Positions 34,756-46,233 of a DNA stretch of 48,884 nucleotides are shown piece after piece; position 1 is the stretch's first letter, and each line of letters begins with the position of its first letter. A program made the translations under genes and the position numbers. The DNA lies in contig JROS01000015.1 in the NCBI GenBank assembly GCA_000769715.1, forward strand, positions 1 to 48,884, given 5' to 3'. This DNA is from Desulfobulbus sp. Tol-SR. Its GTDB lineage: Bacteria > Desulfobacterota > Desulfobulbia > Desulfobulbales > Desulfocapsaceae. The notes beneath the pieces were generated by a model that did no database searches, had not been told where the DNA came from, and was given only the letters and a program-made list of their open reading frames with translations.

Positions 34756-35298
34756 TTATGATCCGGTAATGGCCGGCCTCCCGGTGGCCTCGGTTCTGGC
34801 GGTGATGGCGATCAGGGACTGGGCGAGCAGGGCGGCTATCGCGTTGATGGCGATATCCCGGAGATCGCCGACCCGGTTGGGGCGGAGCCACTGGATCAGT
34901 TCATCGCCGGTGCCGGCCAGGCAGACCAGGATGAACGCCAGCAGGTGCCGGCGGACCCCGTGGATGGAATCCGGCAGGGCCTTGCTGCAGAGGAGGCTGA
35001 GAACGCCGTACTGGAGGAGATGAAAACGTTCCTCCGGGATCGTCATCCACAACAGGGCTACGCCATAGCCGCCGAGCACCGGGATATAGGGCAGGATGGC
35101 ACGGGGACGATGATACCGGTTAATATATGCGAGGATTACGGCCAGGATCAGGACCAGACCGGTCGTCATCACCAGGCTGAGGTGGTCCCCGGCGATCTGC
35201 CGCGCCAGGGTTGAGAGGTTGCGCATCCATCCCGAGGTTCCGTAGATGAGCAGCACATAGGCGAGGGCCAGGTACTGCGCCGTCCTATTGCCCGACAT
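34756..35298 (-). CDS. VanZ-like family membrane protein
   Basis: About 180 residues with four to five membrane segments. It ends with the VanZ-type signature GDELIQWLRPNRVGDLRDIAINAIAALL, where the conserved E/Q, P-R, D and N residues are visible. VanZ confers low-level teicoplanin resistance in enterococci, but most family members have unknown roles. The ATG at 35298 is inside the end of the upstream metallo-beta-lactamase-fold gene (14-bp overlap); the frame is open to 35337. The overlap indicates co-translation. Confidence 0.8.
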   Translation of the reverse strand: MSGNRTAQYLALAYVLLIYGTSGWMRNLSTLARQIAGDHLSLVMTTGLVLILAVILAYINRYHRPRAILPYIPVLGGYGVALLWMTIPEERFHLLQYGVLSLLCSKALPDSIHGVRRHLLAFILVCLAGTGDELIQWLRPNRVGDLRDIAINAIAALLAQSLIAITARTEATGRPAITGS

Positions 35299-36115
35299 GG
35301 TGCCATCCCCGGGCATCGATCCTGAGTTCCAGATCACCCTGGAGATCGGTGCGCCACACTTCGCCGCTCCTGGCCCGCACCAGTTCCAGGGCGGCGGGAT
35401 CCACCGCTGCGCCCCTGCCGGTGCTGATGACCGCGAGTCCCGGCCGGACGGCGTCGAGCCAAGGCCCGAGATGGCCGGGATCCTTGGCGTGATGGGGAAC
35501 CTTGACGATATCGGCCCGGAGCGCCCCGGGGCGGGCGGCCAGTGTCCGACGTCCGCCGGCCTCGATATCGCCGGGCAGGAGCAGCCGCACCGGACCGATG
35601 GTCACGGCGAGGACCAGCGAGCTGTCATTGATCTCTTCCGGCCGTGATTGCGTCGCATCGGCGGCGAGTACGGTCACCTCGATCTCCCCGCATTGCCATT
35701 TGCCTCCGGTCGCAAGCGGCTGATAAGGGAATTGCCGCCGCCAGCGGCGGTAGGCGGCAAAGTGCGGTTCGCCGCCGTTGTCGCCGCCATTGTCGTGCAC
35801 CATCGCGATCGCCAGGGCGGCGGGCAGGGTCAGCACCCCGCCGAAGTGGTCGTGGTGCGGGTGGGAGATGATCAGCCGATCGAGGCGTTCGACACCGCGG
35901 CGTTCCAGCGCCACCCCGATCCGGCTGCCGCTGCCCGGCGGACCGGCATCGACCAGCATGGCACAGCGGCCGGCCTGGCGGAGCAGCAGCGCGTCCTCCC
36001 CGCCGGCATCGAGGAAGGACACGGTGACGGGGGCGCTCAGTGGTGCGGCGCCGCCCGGCCGGGCCAGGCCGGTGACCAGCACGGTGAGCAGGAGCAGGGA
36101 CCGGCAGATGATCAT
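35285..36115 (-). CDS. exported metallo-beta-lactamase-fold hydrolase, ComEC C-terminal type
   Basis: About 276 residues from ATG 36115 with a signal peptide (CRSLLLLTVLVTGLARPGGA). MBL fold: VTVSFLDAGGEDALLLRQ, metal motif SHPHHDHFGG, LLLPGDIEAGG and VKVPHHAKD. These match the ComEC/Rec2 C-terminal MBL domain (nuclease-like) but the membrane channel part is absent. Start is uncertain: ATG 36148 is also possible and neither has a good Shine-Dalgarno. A secreted nuclease or phosphodiesterase is a reasonable guess. Overlaps the VanZ-like gene by 14 bp. Confidence 0.8.
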   Translation of the reverse strand: MIICRSLLLLTVLVTGLARPGGAAPLSAPVTVSFLDAGGEDALLLRQAGRCAMLVDAGPPGSGSRIGVALERRGVERLDRLIISHPHHDHFGGVLTLPAALAIAMVHDNGGDNGGEPHFAAYRRWRRQFPYQPLATGGKWQCGEIEVTVLAADATQSRPEEINDSSLVLAVTIGPVRLLLPGDIEAGGRRTLAARPGALRADIVKVPHHAKDPGHLGPWLDAVRPGLAVISTGRGAAVDPAALELVRARSGEVWRTDLQGDLELRIDARGWHHVGQ

Positions 36116-36360
36116 TGACCGGGAGTTGCGGAAGTGGTTGGCGTCCATGGGATGGGGGCAAAGTGAATGAGGACCGGAAAGACCGGAAATCTGCCTGACC
36201 TCCAATCTACCCGAGCGGCAGCCTGCCGGCAAGTCGGGAGAGGGTGAAATCTGTTGCCGGGAAGGGGGCGATGCATTACCTTAATTTGCTGGGTTGCGGA
36301 GGAAATGGTATCCTTCCGTATTATGGAGGCATTCTCCTCCTGCGGGATGGAGGCCGGGCG

Positions 36361-36543
36361 ATGGAAGCAACCTTTCACCCTGAATTTCGGATAGCCGTCC
36401 GGCAGGTATTCATGGCCAGAGACGCTGCTGCTGTATGCACGGCGCTGCTCGATTTCATCCGCGGGCCTTGGTTCGCCTCGACGCAGGAGGCGATGGCTCC
36501 GGTACTCATTCACCACGTGTTTCCGGGAGATGGCGATGCCTGA
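36361..36543 (+). CDS. small hypothetical ORF coupled to the hybrid kinase
   Basis: 60-residue frame starting [20 protein letters not shown] with GGAGG 7 nt upstream; codon third positions follow the local GC bias. Its stop overlaps the start of the kinase gene by 8 bp, which suggests translational coupling. A longer form from ATG 36271, also with a purine-rich upstream site, is possible. No domain recognised. It may be a leader peptide or spurious. Confidence 0.35.
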   Translation: MEATFHPEFRIAVRQVFMARDAAAVCTALLDFIRGPWFASTQEAMAPVLIHHVFPGDGDA

Positions 36544-39500
36544 TGGCAGACAGGGGGAGATCCGCTTCTTCGGGCAGTGGTGGCGCGCCGCGCTGGTCCT
36601 GGCCTGCCTGCTGGTCTCGTTTCGGCCGGAGGCCGGCGCCGCCGCCACCGAGGACCAGTTCAAGATCGGCGTCCTGGCCATCAGGGGCAAGGAGCAATGC
36701 CTGAAGAGTTGGACGCCGACAGCCGACTACCTGAGCAAGCGGATCCCCGGCCATCGCTTTGTCATTGTCCCGCTGGAGCACACCCGGATCAATTCGACGG
36801 TGGAAAAAGGGGAGGTCGATTTCATCCTCACCAACTCGTCTTCCTATGTCGAGCTCGAATACCTGTACGGCGCCAACCGGATCGCGACGCTGAAGGAGAT
36901 GCGTCTCGGCCGCGTCTATTCCAAGTACGGCAGCGTCATCTTCTGCCGCCGCGATCGCACCGATATCCGCCGGCTCATCGACCTGAGCGGCAAGGTCTTC
37001 ATGGCGGTCGCCGAATCGTCGCTGGGCGGCTGGCAGATGACGTGGCGGGAACTGCTTGAAAACGGCATCGACCCCTACAGGGATTTCCGGGCCCTCCGGT
37101 TCGGCGAGACCCACGACGAGGTGGTCGAGGCGGTACTGGCCGGCAGGGCCGACGCCGGGACGGTGCGGACCAACACCCTCGAACAGATGGCGGCCGAGGG
37201 CAAGATATCGCTCGATGAAGTCTATGTCTTCCCGCCCCTGCGCCGCCAGCATGACGAATCCCCCTATCTGGTGACGACGCGGGAATATCCCGATTGGCCG
37301 ATGGCCAAGGTCAGGCAGACACCCGACGAACTGGCGGAGAAGGTCGCCATCGCCCTGCTGCAGATGGAGGCCCACACACCGGCGGCGGTGGCGGCGGGAT
37401 GCGCCGGCTGGACCATCCCCCTCAATTATCAACCGGTCCACGACCTGCTCAAGTTCCTCCGTCTCGGCCCGTACAAGGACCTCGACCGGATCACCGTCGG
37501 GGCGGTACTACGGGCCTATGCCGCCTGGATCATACCGCTCGGCATTCTCTTTGTCCTGTCCCTGGCCCTGATGGCGCTGATCCTGCGGCTCAACCGCCGG
37601 CTCAAGGCCTCGCACGTCACCCTGATGGAGGAGATCGAGCAGCATCGGCAGCTGGACGAGGAACTGCAGAGGTCCAAGGAGCTGGCCGAGGCGGCGACGC
37701 GGGCCAAGAGCGAATTCCTCGCCAATATGAGCCATGAGATCCGCACCCCGATGAACGGCATCATCGCCGCCGTCGATCTGGCGCTGAGCGAACAGGTGCC
37801 GAAGGCCATCGAGAACTATCTCCATATCGTCCAGAATTCCGCCTATTCCCTCCTCGGCATCATCAACGACATCCTCGATTTTTCGAAGATCGAGGCCGGC
37901 CAGATGGAATTGAAGGACCGGATCTTCCGGCTCGATGAGGTCTTTGACCGGGTCATGGATGTCTTCGTCCATCAGGCGGGCGAGAAGGGCCTCGAACTGC
38001 TCGTCGACATCGACCGGGATACCCCCCGCCTGCTGCTCGGCGATTCCCTGCGTCTGCAGCAGATCCTCACCAACCTGGTCAGCAACGCCATCAAGTTCAC
38101 CCCGTCCGGCGGTAGCATCCTGGTCAGCGCCCAGGATGCGTCCTCAACGCAGAGCGATCTTCCCCCTGACAAGGTACGACTCTCCTTTTCGGTCAAGGAT
38201 ACCGGCATGGGGATTCCGGCCAGCTATATGTCGACGATCTTCCAGCCTTTCACCCAGGGCGATACCTCGTCGACGCGGAAGTACGAGGGAACCGGGCTCG
38301 GACTCAGCATCTGCAGCAAGTTCGTGACGATGATGAAGGGAACCATCGGTGTCGAGAGTATCCTCGGCAAGGGCAGCAATTTCTTTTTCACCGTCCAGCT
38401 CGGCCGGGCCGGCAACCTGCCCGCCGCCAAATACATCCTGCCTCCGGACATCCATGGTCTCAATGTCCTGGTGGTCGATGACCTGGCCGACAGCCGGATG
38501 ATCATGAGCAAGATCCTTCAGTCCCTCGGCTTTAAGGTCGAGACGCTGCCGTCGGGCGTCGAGGCGTTGAAGCGGCTGTCCTCGTTCCGGATGAAACAGC
38601 AGCCGGTCGACCTGATCATGATGGACTGGCAGATGCCGGATCTCGACGGCATCGAGACGGCGAAGCGGATCCGGGGCGAGCTGCGCCTCGATCTGCCGAT
38701 CATTATCATGACCGCCTTCGCCAAGGACCTGCACCGTGAAGATGCCGAACGGGCGGGGACCAACGGCTTTCTGACCAAGCCGATCTTCCAGTCGACCCTG
38801 TTCGATGCGATCATGGACGCCTTCGGCAAAGGCGGGGTGCGGAGCGAAGGGTCGCGGCATGACTTCACCACCCGCTCCACCCTGTACAGCAAGCAGTTGC
38901 GGGGAATCAAGCTGCTCCTGGTGGAGGACAACCTGACCAACCAGTTGGTGGCGACGGCGATCCTCGAAAAGGCGGAAATCGATGTCACCGTCGTCGACAA
39001 TGGCGAACTGGCGGTGCAGGCGGTGCAGGACAAGAGTTTCGACGGGGTGCTGATGGATATCCAGATGCCGAGGATGAACGGCTACGAGGCGACCCGGTTG
39101 ATCAGGGAAATTCCCGGCTGTGCCAAACTGCCGATTATCGCGATGACCGCCCATGCGATGAAGGGCGATGAGGAGAAGTGTCTTGAGGCCGGGATGGACG
39201 GCTACATCGCCAAACCGATCAACCAGGAACGGCTGTTTGCGACCCTCTCGCATCTGCTGCGAGGGCACCAGCGGGTGGTGGAGACGGTGCGGAATGCCGA
39301 TGCCGTTGCCGGGGCCGAGGCGGCAGACGACGGCGGGGCGGCAACCGCCGCGGCCCCTGCCAAAGACGAAGGACCGCCGCTCGACCTGCCCGGCATCGAT
39401 GTCCAGGCGGCGCTGGCGAACTCGGGGCTTGACCGCCGCACCTTCAAGACCATCCTTCTCGGTTTCTATAATGACAACAGTTCTACCCGCCGGGAGATCG

Positions 39501-40000
39501 AGCAGGCGGCAGCGGATGGGCGGACCGGCGACCTGCTCCGCCTCGCCCACAGTCTCAAGGGCAGTGCCGGCAATATCGGCGCAGTCGGACTGCAGACCGC
39601 AGCGGCCCGGGTCGAGGAAGAATGCCGGAAACGGCTCGATTCCTCCGTCCGGTCACCTGACTTTGACGGGATGGTACGGGAGCTGCTCGATTCCCTTGAG
39701 CAGGTGCTCGGCTCCCTGCGCTCGCTGGCGACGGAAGAGGCCGGCGGGGCGGCACCGGAGCCGCCGCCCGAACCCGGCGAGGATACGGGTCAGATCTTTC
39801 GTGACATGGAGGCGGCGATCGATCGCGCCGACCCCGAGGCGATCATCCAGGCCCTGCACAGAATCCGCCGGCTTACTGCGGCCGGGACCCTGCCGCAGCC
39901 GGAGCTGCTGTCGACCCTCGAGCGCCAGATCAACCGCTACGATTACGATCAAGCCAGATCAACCCTGCAGCAGATGCAGCGATCAGAGGGAATGAGATGA
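36536..40000 (+). CDS. PhnD-type hybrid sensor histidine kinase with two receiver domains and an Hpt domain
   Basis: About 1154 residues. Signal/TM (16-36); periplasmic phosphate/phosphonate-binding-like domain (about 40-310, [18 protein letters not shown], then an [14 protein letters not shown] block); TM (about 327-352); coiled coil; HisKA with H400 ([13 protein letters not shown]); HATPase ([33 protein letters not shown]); REC1 with D697 (MMDWQMPD); REC2 with D841 ([13 protein letters not shown]); Hpt with H1005 ([11 protein letters not shown]). The chain supports a His-Asp-His-Asp phosphorelay. ATG 36536 has GGGAG at a good distance; ATG 36530 is too close. Its stop overlaps the HD-GYP regulator start (ATGA). 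The ligand is unknown. Confidence 0.93.
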   Translation: MPDGRQGEIRFFGQWWRAALVLACLLVSFRPEAGAAATEDQFKIGVLAIRGKEQCLKSWTPTADYLSKRIPGHRFVIVPLEHTRINSTVEKGEVDFILTNSSSYVELEYLYGANRIATLKEMRLGRVYSKYGSVIFCRRDRTDIRRLIDLSGKVFMAVAESSLGGWQMTWRELLENGIDPYRDFRALRFGETHDEVVEAVLAGRADAGTVRTNTLEQMAAEGKISLDEVYVFPPLRRQHDESPYLVTTREYPDWPMAKVRQTPDELAEKVAIALLQMEAHTPAAVAAGCAGWTIPLNYQPVHDLLKFLRLGPYKDLDRITVGAVLRAYAAWIIPLGILFVLSLALMALILRLNRRLKASHVTLMEEIEQHRQLDEELQRSKELAEAATRAKSEFLANMSHEIRTPMNGIIAAVDLALSEQVPKAIENYLHIVQNSAYSLLGIINDILDFSKIEAGQMELKDRIFRLDEVFDRVMDVFVHQAGEKGLELLVDIDRDTPRLLLGDSLRLQQILTNLVSNAIKFTPSGGSILVSAQDASSTQSDLPPDKVRLSFSVKDTGMGIPASYMSTIFQPFTQGDTSSTRKYEGTGLGLSICSKFVTMMKGTIGVESILGKGSNFFFTVQLGRAGNLPAAKYILPPDIHGLNVLVVDDLADSRMIMSKILQSLGFKVETLPSGVEALKRLSSFRMKQQPVDLIMMDWQMPDLDGIETAKRIRGELRLDLPIIIMTAFAKDLHREDAERAGTNGFLTKPIFQSTLFDAIMDAFGKGGVRSEGSRHDFTTRSTLYSKQLRGIKLLLVEDNLTNQLVATAILEKAEIDVTVVDNGELAVQAVQDKSFDGVLMDIQMPRMNGYEATRLIREIPGCAKLPIIAMTAHAMKGDEEKCLEAGMDGYIAKPINQERLFATLSHLLRGHQRVVETVRNADAVAGAEAADDGGAATAAAPAKDEGPPLDLPGIDVQAALANSGLDRRTFKTILLGFYNDNSSTRREIEQAAADGRTGDLLRLAHSLKGSAGNIGAVGLQTAAARVEEECRKRLDSSVRSPDFDGMVRELLDSLEQVLGSLRSLATEEAGGAAPEPPPEPGEDTGQIFRDMEAAIDRADPEAIIQALHRIRRLTAAGTLPQPELLSTLERQINRYDYDQARSTLQQMQRSEGMR

Positions 40001-41106
40001 CAGCGACGGAACGGCCCCTCGTCCTCATTGTCGACGACAATGCCACCAATATCGACCTGCTGGTCGGCAGCCTCAAGGATGACTATCGACTGGGAATTGC
40101 CAAGAAAGGAATCGCCGCCCTCGAGTATGTCGACAAGTTCCGCCCCGCCCTCATCCTGCTCGATATCATGATGCCGGAGATGGACGGCTACGAGGTCTGT
40201 TCGCGGCTCAAGGCCAACCCGGAGACCAGTTCCATCCCGGTCATCTTCCTCACCGCGATGCAGGATACCATCAACAAGACCAAGGGTTTCGAGGTGGGGG
40301 CGGTCGATTATATCACCAAGCCCTTTCATGTCGCCGAGGTCAAGGCCCGGATCCAGACGCATATCACCCTCGAGGAGATGAAGGCCCAGCTGCGGGCCCA
40401 GAACGCCATCCTCGAGCAGAAGGTGGAGGAAAAGACCGCCGAGCTCCAGGAGATGCTCAACGGCAGCATCTGCAGCATGGCCCAGATGGTCGAGATCCGC
40501 GACCCGTACACCGCCGGCCACCAGCAGCGGGTGGCCCTGCTGGCCTGCTCGATCGCCGAGAAGATGGGGTTGTCGGCGCATATCATCGAAGGGATCCGCA
40601 TCGCCGGCATCCTCCATGATGTCGGCAAGATCCGCATCCCGGTGTCAATCCTGAGCCGGGCCGGACAGCTGCTCGACGCCGAGTACGACGTCATCAAGAT
40701 CCACCCCCAGATCAGCTTCGAGATCCTGAAAAATATCCCGTTTCCCTGGCCGGTGGCGCTTATGGTCTTCCAGCACCACGAGCGTCTCGACGGCTCCGGC
40801 TATCCCCTCGGGCTCAAGGGCGACGATATCCTGCTCGAAGCCCGGATCCTGGCGGTGGCCGACGTGGTCGAGGCCAAGAGCTCGTTTCGGCCATACCGTC
40901 CGGCGTTGGGCATCGATGCCGCCCTGGACGAAGTCCGGCAGCATCGGGGCACCCTCTACGACGGCGATGCCGTCGATATCTGTGTCGATCTGTTCACCAA
41001 CCAGAAATTCGCCTTCGATTACAGCCTGGGCGGATCCGGGACGATCTTCTGCGTCGCCTCGCAGCAGACCCTGCAGTCGAGCATGGTCCTGGCGCCGAAA
41101 CGCTGA
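39997..41106 (+). CDS. response regulator with HD-GYP cyclic-di-GMP phosphodiesterase domain
   Basis: 369 residues. Receiver domain 1-120 with D56 ([16 protein letters not shown]) and K in YITKPF; a short coiled coil (about 125-152); HD-GYP domain with HDVGKIRIP (HD at 207-208) and [11 protein letters not shown] (GYP at 268-270). The RpfG-type enzyme degrades cyclic-di-GMP. It overlaps the hybrid kinase by 4 bp (ATGA), so it is the likely final acceptor of that phosphorelay. The C-terminal 20-30 residues ([12 protein letters not shown]) extend past the domain. Confidence 0.95.
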   Translation: MTATERPLVLIVDDNATNIDLLVGSLKDDYRLGIAKKGIAALEYVDKFRPALILLDIMMPEMDGYEVCSRLKANPETSSIPVIFLTAMQDTINKTKGFEVGAVDYITKPFHVAEVKARIQTHITLEEMKAQLRAQNAILEQKVEEKTAELQEMLNGSICSMAQMVEIRDPYTAGHQQRVALLACSIAEKMGLSAHIIEGIRIAGILHDVGKIRIPVSILSRAGQLLDAEYDVIKIHPQISFEILKNIPFPWPVALMVFQHHERLDGSGYPLGLKGDDILLEARILAVADVVEAKSSFRPYRPALGIDAALDEVRQHRGTLYDGDAVDICVDLFTNQKFAFDYSLGGSGTIFCVASQQTLQSSMVLAPKR

Positions 41107-41150
41107 GACTGCAGGAACTCGGATACTCTCGATCTCCGGTATTCCCGGTT

Positions 41151-43547
41151 TCATTCGTGGATCGCTCCCCGGCGCACTGCCTCGGCGAGCGGGCGGTACT
41201 GCAGCTGGTAGAACATGTGGAGATAGCGGCCGGTCTCTTCTCTCTCCAGATTGCTCATATATTTCCAGAATCCGTAGATCCGGGCCAGGGTCATCATCCG
41301 CTCCGCATACTGCTTCCAGGTGTAATGGGTCCTGACCCGGGCCAGCGCCCCGTTCGACAGCCGTCGCCACTCCTGCGGATCAGCGCCGCAGGCCTCGAGG
41401 AAATCGGCGATCCGGGCGGCACAGGAATCGCCGTCGTTGGGATCGATATGGAAACCGGAGACGTTGTCGCGGATGATCTCCAGCGGCCCGCCGTACCGGG
41501 TGGCAAAGGTCGGCAGCCCCGAGGCCATCGCCTCGATGATCGTCAGGCCGAAGGCCTCGAACAGCGCCGGCTGGACGAAAATCCCCCCCAAGTCGGCGAT
41601 GTAGCGGTATATCTCGCCGGACAGGTTTTTTTCCAGATGCATCCCGAGCCAGCGGATCTGACCATCGAGTCGGTGCCGGTCGACCAGTTCGTGCATGAGC
41701 CGGATCTGTTCCTGCTCTTCGTGGTCGCGCGATTCCTCGACGGTCAGGTAGCCGCCGATCACCACCAGGTTGGCGATGGCCCGCAGCCGCTCCGAGCGGC
41801 CGTACCAGTCGACCAGGCCGGTGAGGTTCTTGATCCGGTCGAGGCGGGCCATCGAGAAGATCACCGGTCTGTCCCGCTTCACCAGGACGCCGCGGGAGCA
41901 GGGGCGGGGGCCGCCGAACAGCAGCTCCTCGATCTCCGGATGGAGGGAACGCAAGCGCCGCTCCTCCTCGCTGTAGGGGAAATAGACCCCGGCGTTGGCG
42001 CCCGGCGAGACGATGTTGAATTTCGGATCGAAGAGGTTGATGCCGTCGATCACCCGGAACAGCCCGGGCATGGTGAAGGAACGGTAGCTCTCGTACTGGC
42101 CGATCGAGTCCTCGGTGCCGACGATCTCCTGGTAGGTGCTGGTGATGATGAAGTCGGCGGTGTTCATCGCGATCAGGTCGGCGGTGTACTGACAGGAAAA
42201 ATGGTACTGGTCGTCGTTCTCCTGCCAGTACAGGTCGGAGTGGAGATACTTCGTTTTTTCCAGGGCATGGGCGATATTGCACTGGGTGATGCCGAGCCGC
42301 TGGCTGAGCAGGGAGGCGACCAGGTTGCCGTCGGAATAGTTGCCGATGATCAGGTCGGGCCGGCCGCCCAGCTCGGCCAGGGCCTCCCGTTCGGCATGAG
42401 CGGCGAAGTCTTCGAGGTAGGGCCAGATCTCGAACCGCGAGATCCAGTGGCGGATGATTTCGCCGTTTTCCCTGTGGAACGGCACCCGGAGGATCCAGGT
42501 GTTGCTGCAGCCGTTGACCTTTTCGAGGCGTTCGCCGCAGGTCGTTCCTCCGGCCTCCGGGATCAGGCGGGTGAGGATGAGGATCTTCGGTTCGACGATG
42601 ACCCCCTGCCGGGCCAGCCGCTCCCGCATCTCGTGTTCCAGCGCCCGCACCTGGTCGAGGATATAGACGACCTGGCCGCCGGTGTCCGGCAGGCCGAGGA
42701 CGTTGTGCTGTCCGAAATAGCCGTGTGGCGAGACGATCAGCAGCCGCGAGACCATCGGGATGCGGGCCAGGAAGGCCTCGAGGTTGCCCGGCGACGGCGC
42801 TTCGAACAGGTCGAGGAGGAGGTTCATCGTCTCGGCCACCCGTTCGGCGCAATCGCCCCAACCGGGGGAAAACCCCATCTGCGACAGGACGTCGGCGAAG
42901 TCGGCGAGCGGGGTCCGGCCGTCGAGCTTGTCGACCCGTGCCAGCGCCTTGTGCAGGCCATCCCGCAGGGCCGTCACCGAATTGAAATCACCGTGGATCA
43001 TCAGCGGCTTGCCGTCGAGGGAATGGACCTTGAGAAAATTGAGCAGCCGCACCTCCCCCTCGTGAACTCTTTGGAACAGCGTGCTGGAGAGCTGACGGTT
43101 GAGAAACATCACCCCCTGGCCGATCGTTTTGGCCTCCTTCAACCGGGGGAAGTTCCGGCCGAAGGGACCGAAATCGATCTCGAGCACGGGATGTCCGGCG
43201 TTGGCGTGGGGAATCTGGGTCTCCTTGAAGCGTAGAAATTCGCCGATGTCGATCTCCTCGGGCACCACATGTTCGATATGCATCCGCACGAAGCGCCACT
43301 CGGCGATCCGTCCCCGCAGCGAAAAATAGGCCCAGGGCTGGTTGAAGACCCCCTCCTGGAGATGGAAGACGAAGGTCTGGAGGCAGGAGTCGGACAGATC
43401 GCGATCGGCCTCGCTGCACATCTGCCGGAATTCCTGACGCAGGTCGGAGGGGAGCAGAAACAGGCGGTCGCAGCCGAAGCAGCGGCGCAGAAAATCATAG
43501 ACGGAGTCACGGTTTTCCCTGGTGAATTGGATGAGTTCTTCGATCAT
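41151..43547 (-). CDS. susA: sucrose synthase
   Basis: 798 residues, the size of plant and cyanobacterial sucrose synthases. An N-terminal regulatory region (about 1-270) is followed by the GT-B catalytic core: [63 protein letters not shown] and the UDP-sugar site [25 protein letters not shown]. The enzyme reversibly converts sucrose and UDP/ADP to fructose and NDP-glucose. Start ATG 43547 overlaps the end of the sucrose-phosphate synthase gene by 4 bp, so the two are translationally coupled. The symbol follows bacterial usage. Confidence 0.94.
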   Translation of the reverse strand: MIEELIQFTRENRDSVYDFLRRCFGCDRLFLLPSDLRQEFRQMCSEADRDLSDSCLQTFVFHLQEGVFNQPWAYFSLRGRIAEWRFVRMHIEHVVPEEIDIGEFLRFKETQIPHANAGHPVLEIDFGPFGRNFPRLKEAKTIGQGVMFLNRQLSSTLFQRVHEGEVRLLNFLKVHSLDGKPLMIHGDFNSVTALRDGLHKALARVDKLDGRTPLADFADVLSQMGFSPGWGDCAERVAETMNLLLDLFEAPSPGNLEAFLARIPMVSRLLIVSPHGYFGQHNVLGLPDTGGQVVYILDQVRALEHEMRERLARQGVIVEPKILILTRLIPEAGGTTCGERLEKVNGCSNTWILRVPFHRENGEIIRHWISRFEIWPYLEDFAAHAEREALAELGGRPDLIIGNYSDGNLVASLLSQRLGITQCNIAHALEKTKYLHSDLYWQENDDQYHFSCQYTADLIAMNTADFIITSTYQEIVGTEDSIGQYESYRSFTMPGLFRVIDGINLFDPKFNIVSPGANAGVYFPYSEEERRLRSLHPEIEELLFGGPRPCSRGVLVKRDRPVIFSMARLDRIKNLTGLVDWYGRSERLRAIANLVVIGGYLTVEESRDHEEQEQIRLMHELVDRHRLDGQIRWLGMHLEKNLSGEIYRYIADLGGIFVQPALFEAFGLTIIEAMASGLPTFATRYGGPLEIIRDNVSGFHIDPNDGDSCAARIADFLEACGADPQEWRRLSNGALARVRTHYTWKQYAERMMTLARIYGFWKYMSNLEREETGRYLHMFYQLQYRPLAEAVRRGAIHE

Positions 43548-45712
43548 GACGTCAGCAACCTCGTTGGATGGCAGGAATCGCCGAATTGATAATGGGCGAT
43601 TCCTTCAAGAATGCCCCGCGCATGGTGGGCGGAGGCGAAATAGACCTGATGCCGCCCCTTGAGCGACCTGATCTCGGGGCTGTAATTGCCGACGATGACC
43701 CCGAGGGTGTCGCCGAGCATCATCTCGACGTCATTGCCGGAGTCGCCGGCGACGAGAAAGGAGTGGAGCGGCAGGCCCCACTTGTAGGCGAGATAACGGA
43801 TGGCCTGTCCCTTCGAGGCCCGTACCGGCAGGATATCGAGATAGGCCTGATGCGAGTAGACCAGGTTGGCGCGCAGGTTGTGGCGCTGGAGATAGGCGCC
43901 GATCCGGTCCAGGGGCGGCAGCAGTTCCGGGTTGACATTGTAGCTGATCTTGAACGGGCGCTGGTTCTCCCTCTGCTGCAGGGCCAGGCCGGGGATGGCG
44001 GTCATCGCCTCGACCAGGGCGTCGCGCCGCCACTGGTGGCGGATGAGTTTGGCCCAGCCGGGGTCGGAACGGAGGTCCGGCCCGTAGGCGATCTCGGTGC
44101 CGACCGAGGTGATCACCACATCCGGCATCGGCACCCGCCAGTCGCGCAGCATCCGGACCGTACCGGCCATGCTGCGGCCGGTGGCGACCCCGAAGGCGAC
44201 CCGTCCCGAACGGACCAGCAGCCACTCGATCAACTGCTCCAGGCCTTCCCGGTTACCGATCAGGGTGTTGTCGATATCGCTGATCAGTGCCTGCCGGGCC
44301 AGCGGCAGTGCCGACTTGCGGTCATGGCTGAGGGTCGCCAGCTGGCGGCGGAACCGCTTGCGATCCTTGCGCAGCACCCGCCGGACCGCATGGAGGTACT
44401 GGGCGACATGTCCGGCCCAGGTATAGTGCCGCTTGACCCCGGCGATACCGCTGCGGGCCCAGGTTCTCCAAGTCTTGCGGTCGGTCAGGGCCGTCTTCAG
44501 GGCGAGGGCGATGGTCTCGGGCTTGAGGGGGTCGATCAGCAGGCCGTTGCGGCAGTTGCCGATGATGTCGCTGGGACCGCCGTCCTCGGTGGCGACGACC
44601 GGCAGACCGCTGGCTGCGGCCTCGATCAGGGTCAGGCCGAAGGGCTCGGTCAGCGCCGGGTTGACGAACACCCCGTGCCGTCTGGCGGCGAGGCGGTAGA
44701 GATCGGGGATGTCCTCCATCCGGTGGTGCTTGGGCATGGCGACCTTGCCCCACAGGTCGTAGCGGTCGATCGCCAGCAGCAGGTCCACCAGCACCTGCTG
44801 CTGGGCGGGTTCCATGGTCCGGAGATCGTCGCGGTTGCCGGCGACGATCACCAGGTTGGCGAGCTGCTGCAGCTCGGCGTCCTCGCCGTAGGCAGTGAGC
44901 AGCCGGTGCAGGTTTTTCTTGGTTTCCGGCCGGCAGATCGCCAGAATGCAAGGCTTTTCCGGGATTTCGAGGAACCGGTCGACCATCCGGCAGACCGGTT
45001 CGGGGATTGGCCGCCGGCCCGGCGCCGAAAACCGTGTGGTGTCGGTGCCGGGGGGAATGACGCTGGCCCGTTTGGCGTCAAAATTCAGATAATCGCCATA
45101 CTGGCTGACAATTTCCTGGCGGGTGCTGGCGACGATCAGCGAGGTGTGGCTGAGCACCTCCTCCTCGGCGGCAAGGCGCTGGGCGAAATTGAACTGACGT
45201 TCCAGCGAGCTTTGCTTGCGCCCCGACTCCAGCAGCCGCTGCAATTTGCCGCGGCCGAGGGAGTGGCCGGTATGGATCTGGGGGATGCCGAGCAGTCGCG
45301 ACAGCTGCATGCCGACATAACCGGCATCGGCATAATGGGTGTGAATGATGTCCGGCAGCTTCTCCTGGGAACGCAGGTAGTGGAGACAGCGGTCGACCAG
45401 GTGATCGAGGTGCTTCCACAGGACTTCCTTGCGCAGGTAGCGTTTCGGACCGAAGGGCAGACGCACGATCCGCGCCCTCGGTCCCAGCTTTTCCTCCGCT
45501 GCGGCATAGTCGGGCGAGACCTCCCGATCGTCGATCAGCCGGGTCAGCAGGTCGACCCGCTCGACATCGGGATGGCGGCCGAGGGCGCGCGCCAGTTCGA
45601 CGACGTAGGTGACCTGGCCGCCGGTATCGGCGTCGCGGCCAAGCTCCAGGTCGTGGCCCCGGACGAGGCCATGGATGCTCAGCATCAGAATGACAAGGGG
45701 TGGTTGTTCCAT
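43544..45712 (-). CDS. sps: sucrose-phosphate synthase with fused HAD phosphatase domain
   Basis: About 722 residues. The GT-B part (1-460) has [32 protein letters not shown] at the N-terminus, [14 protein letters not shown] and [30 protein letters not shown]. The C-terminal about 245 residues are a HAD-IIB domain with [10 protein letters not shown] (the DxDxT motif), [11 protein letters not shown] and [11 protein letters not shown], matching sucrose-6-phosphate phosphatase, so one polypeptide may make sucrose from UDP-glucose and fructose-6-phosphate. ATG 45712 has GGAG 6 nt upstream; an earlier ATG at 45724 lacks one. First gene of the operon with sucrose synthase. Sucrose likely serves as a compatible solute. 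Confidence 0.94.
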   Translation of the reverse strand: MEQPPLVILMLSIHGLVRGHDLELGRDADTGGQVTYVVELARALGRHPDVERVDLLTRLIDDREVSPDYAAAEEKLGPRARIVRLPFGPKRYLRKEVLWKHLDHLVDRCLHYLRSQEKLPDIIHTHYADAGYVGMQLSRLLGIPQIHTGHSLGRGKLQRLLESGRKQSSLERQFNFAQRLAAEEEVLSHTSLIVASTRQEIVSQYGDYLNFDAKRASVIPPGTDTTRFSAPGRRPIPEPVCRMVDRFLEIPEKPCILAICRPETKKNLHRLLTAYGEDAELQQLANLVIVAGNRDDLRTMEPAQQQVLVDLLLAIDRYDLWGKVAMPKHHRMEDIPDLYRLAARRHGVFVNPALTEPFGLTLIEAAASGLPVVATEDGGPSDIIGNCRNGLLIDPLKPETIALALKTALTDRKTWRTWARSGIAGVKRHYTWAGHVAQYLHAVRRVLRKDRKRFRRQLATLSHDRKSALPLARQALISDIDNTLIGNREGLEQLIEWLLVRSGRVAFGVATGRSMAGTVRMLRDWRVPMPDVVITSVGTEIAYGPDLRSDPGWAKLIRHQWRRDALVEAMTAIPGLALQQRENQRPFKISYNVNPELLPPLDRIGAYLQRHNLRANLVYSHQAYLDILPVRASKGQAIRYLAYKWGLPLHSFLVAGDSGNDVEMMLGDTLGVIVGNYSPEIRSLKGRHQVYFASAHHARGILEGIAHYQFGDSCHPTRLLTS

Positions 45713-46233
45713 AGTGATCTCCATTGTTCAGGTCCATTGCGCCGGGACGTCCGCAATGGCGGTACTGCAGGTGATGGTGCGACTGGCCGGCGCTGTCGGC
45801 CGGCAGGACGACCGGAAGCAGGGACTGCCCGTTTGGGTGCTGCAGTTGAGAATGACGGATGTCGAAGTGGATAGCCGGCGGGGGCCGGGTATCCGTTACC
45901 GGTTATGGTGCCGGACGATGCGCGGGTTGGCAATGAGCTGCAGGCCCGGCCGATGTACGTATGGCAGTCTGGGTTACGGCGACAGGAGCAATCCGGTAGA
46001 CTGCGGTTGAAAAAGCGGATTAATTATCAAACTAATTTATTATAAAAATTCGACAAAAGCAAGGCGATGCCGAAAAAAAATTGATATCACCCATATTAAC
46101 AAGCAGTTGTCGTTTTGACAGAGCGTTGCTTGAAATGGCAGGAATAGGAAGGAAGAATAAATATTCAAAATTATTGAATGAGACGAAGACCGGGATGTCC
46201 AATTCGCTCCTGTTGCCGACTTGTCCCGGCGTT
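45713..46233. other. intergenic region with an AT-rich core upstream of sps
   Basis: 521 bp. Positions about 46015-46180 are markedly AT-rich compared with the window and include a minus-strand TATAAT (46044-46039) without a matching -35 box. No gene seen. Confidence 0.45.

Noticed and set aside
43568..45874. Long plus-strand frame opposite the sucrose-phosphate synthase gene
   Set aside because: Mirror frame of a GC-rich gene; low-complexity translation, no domain.
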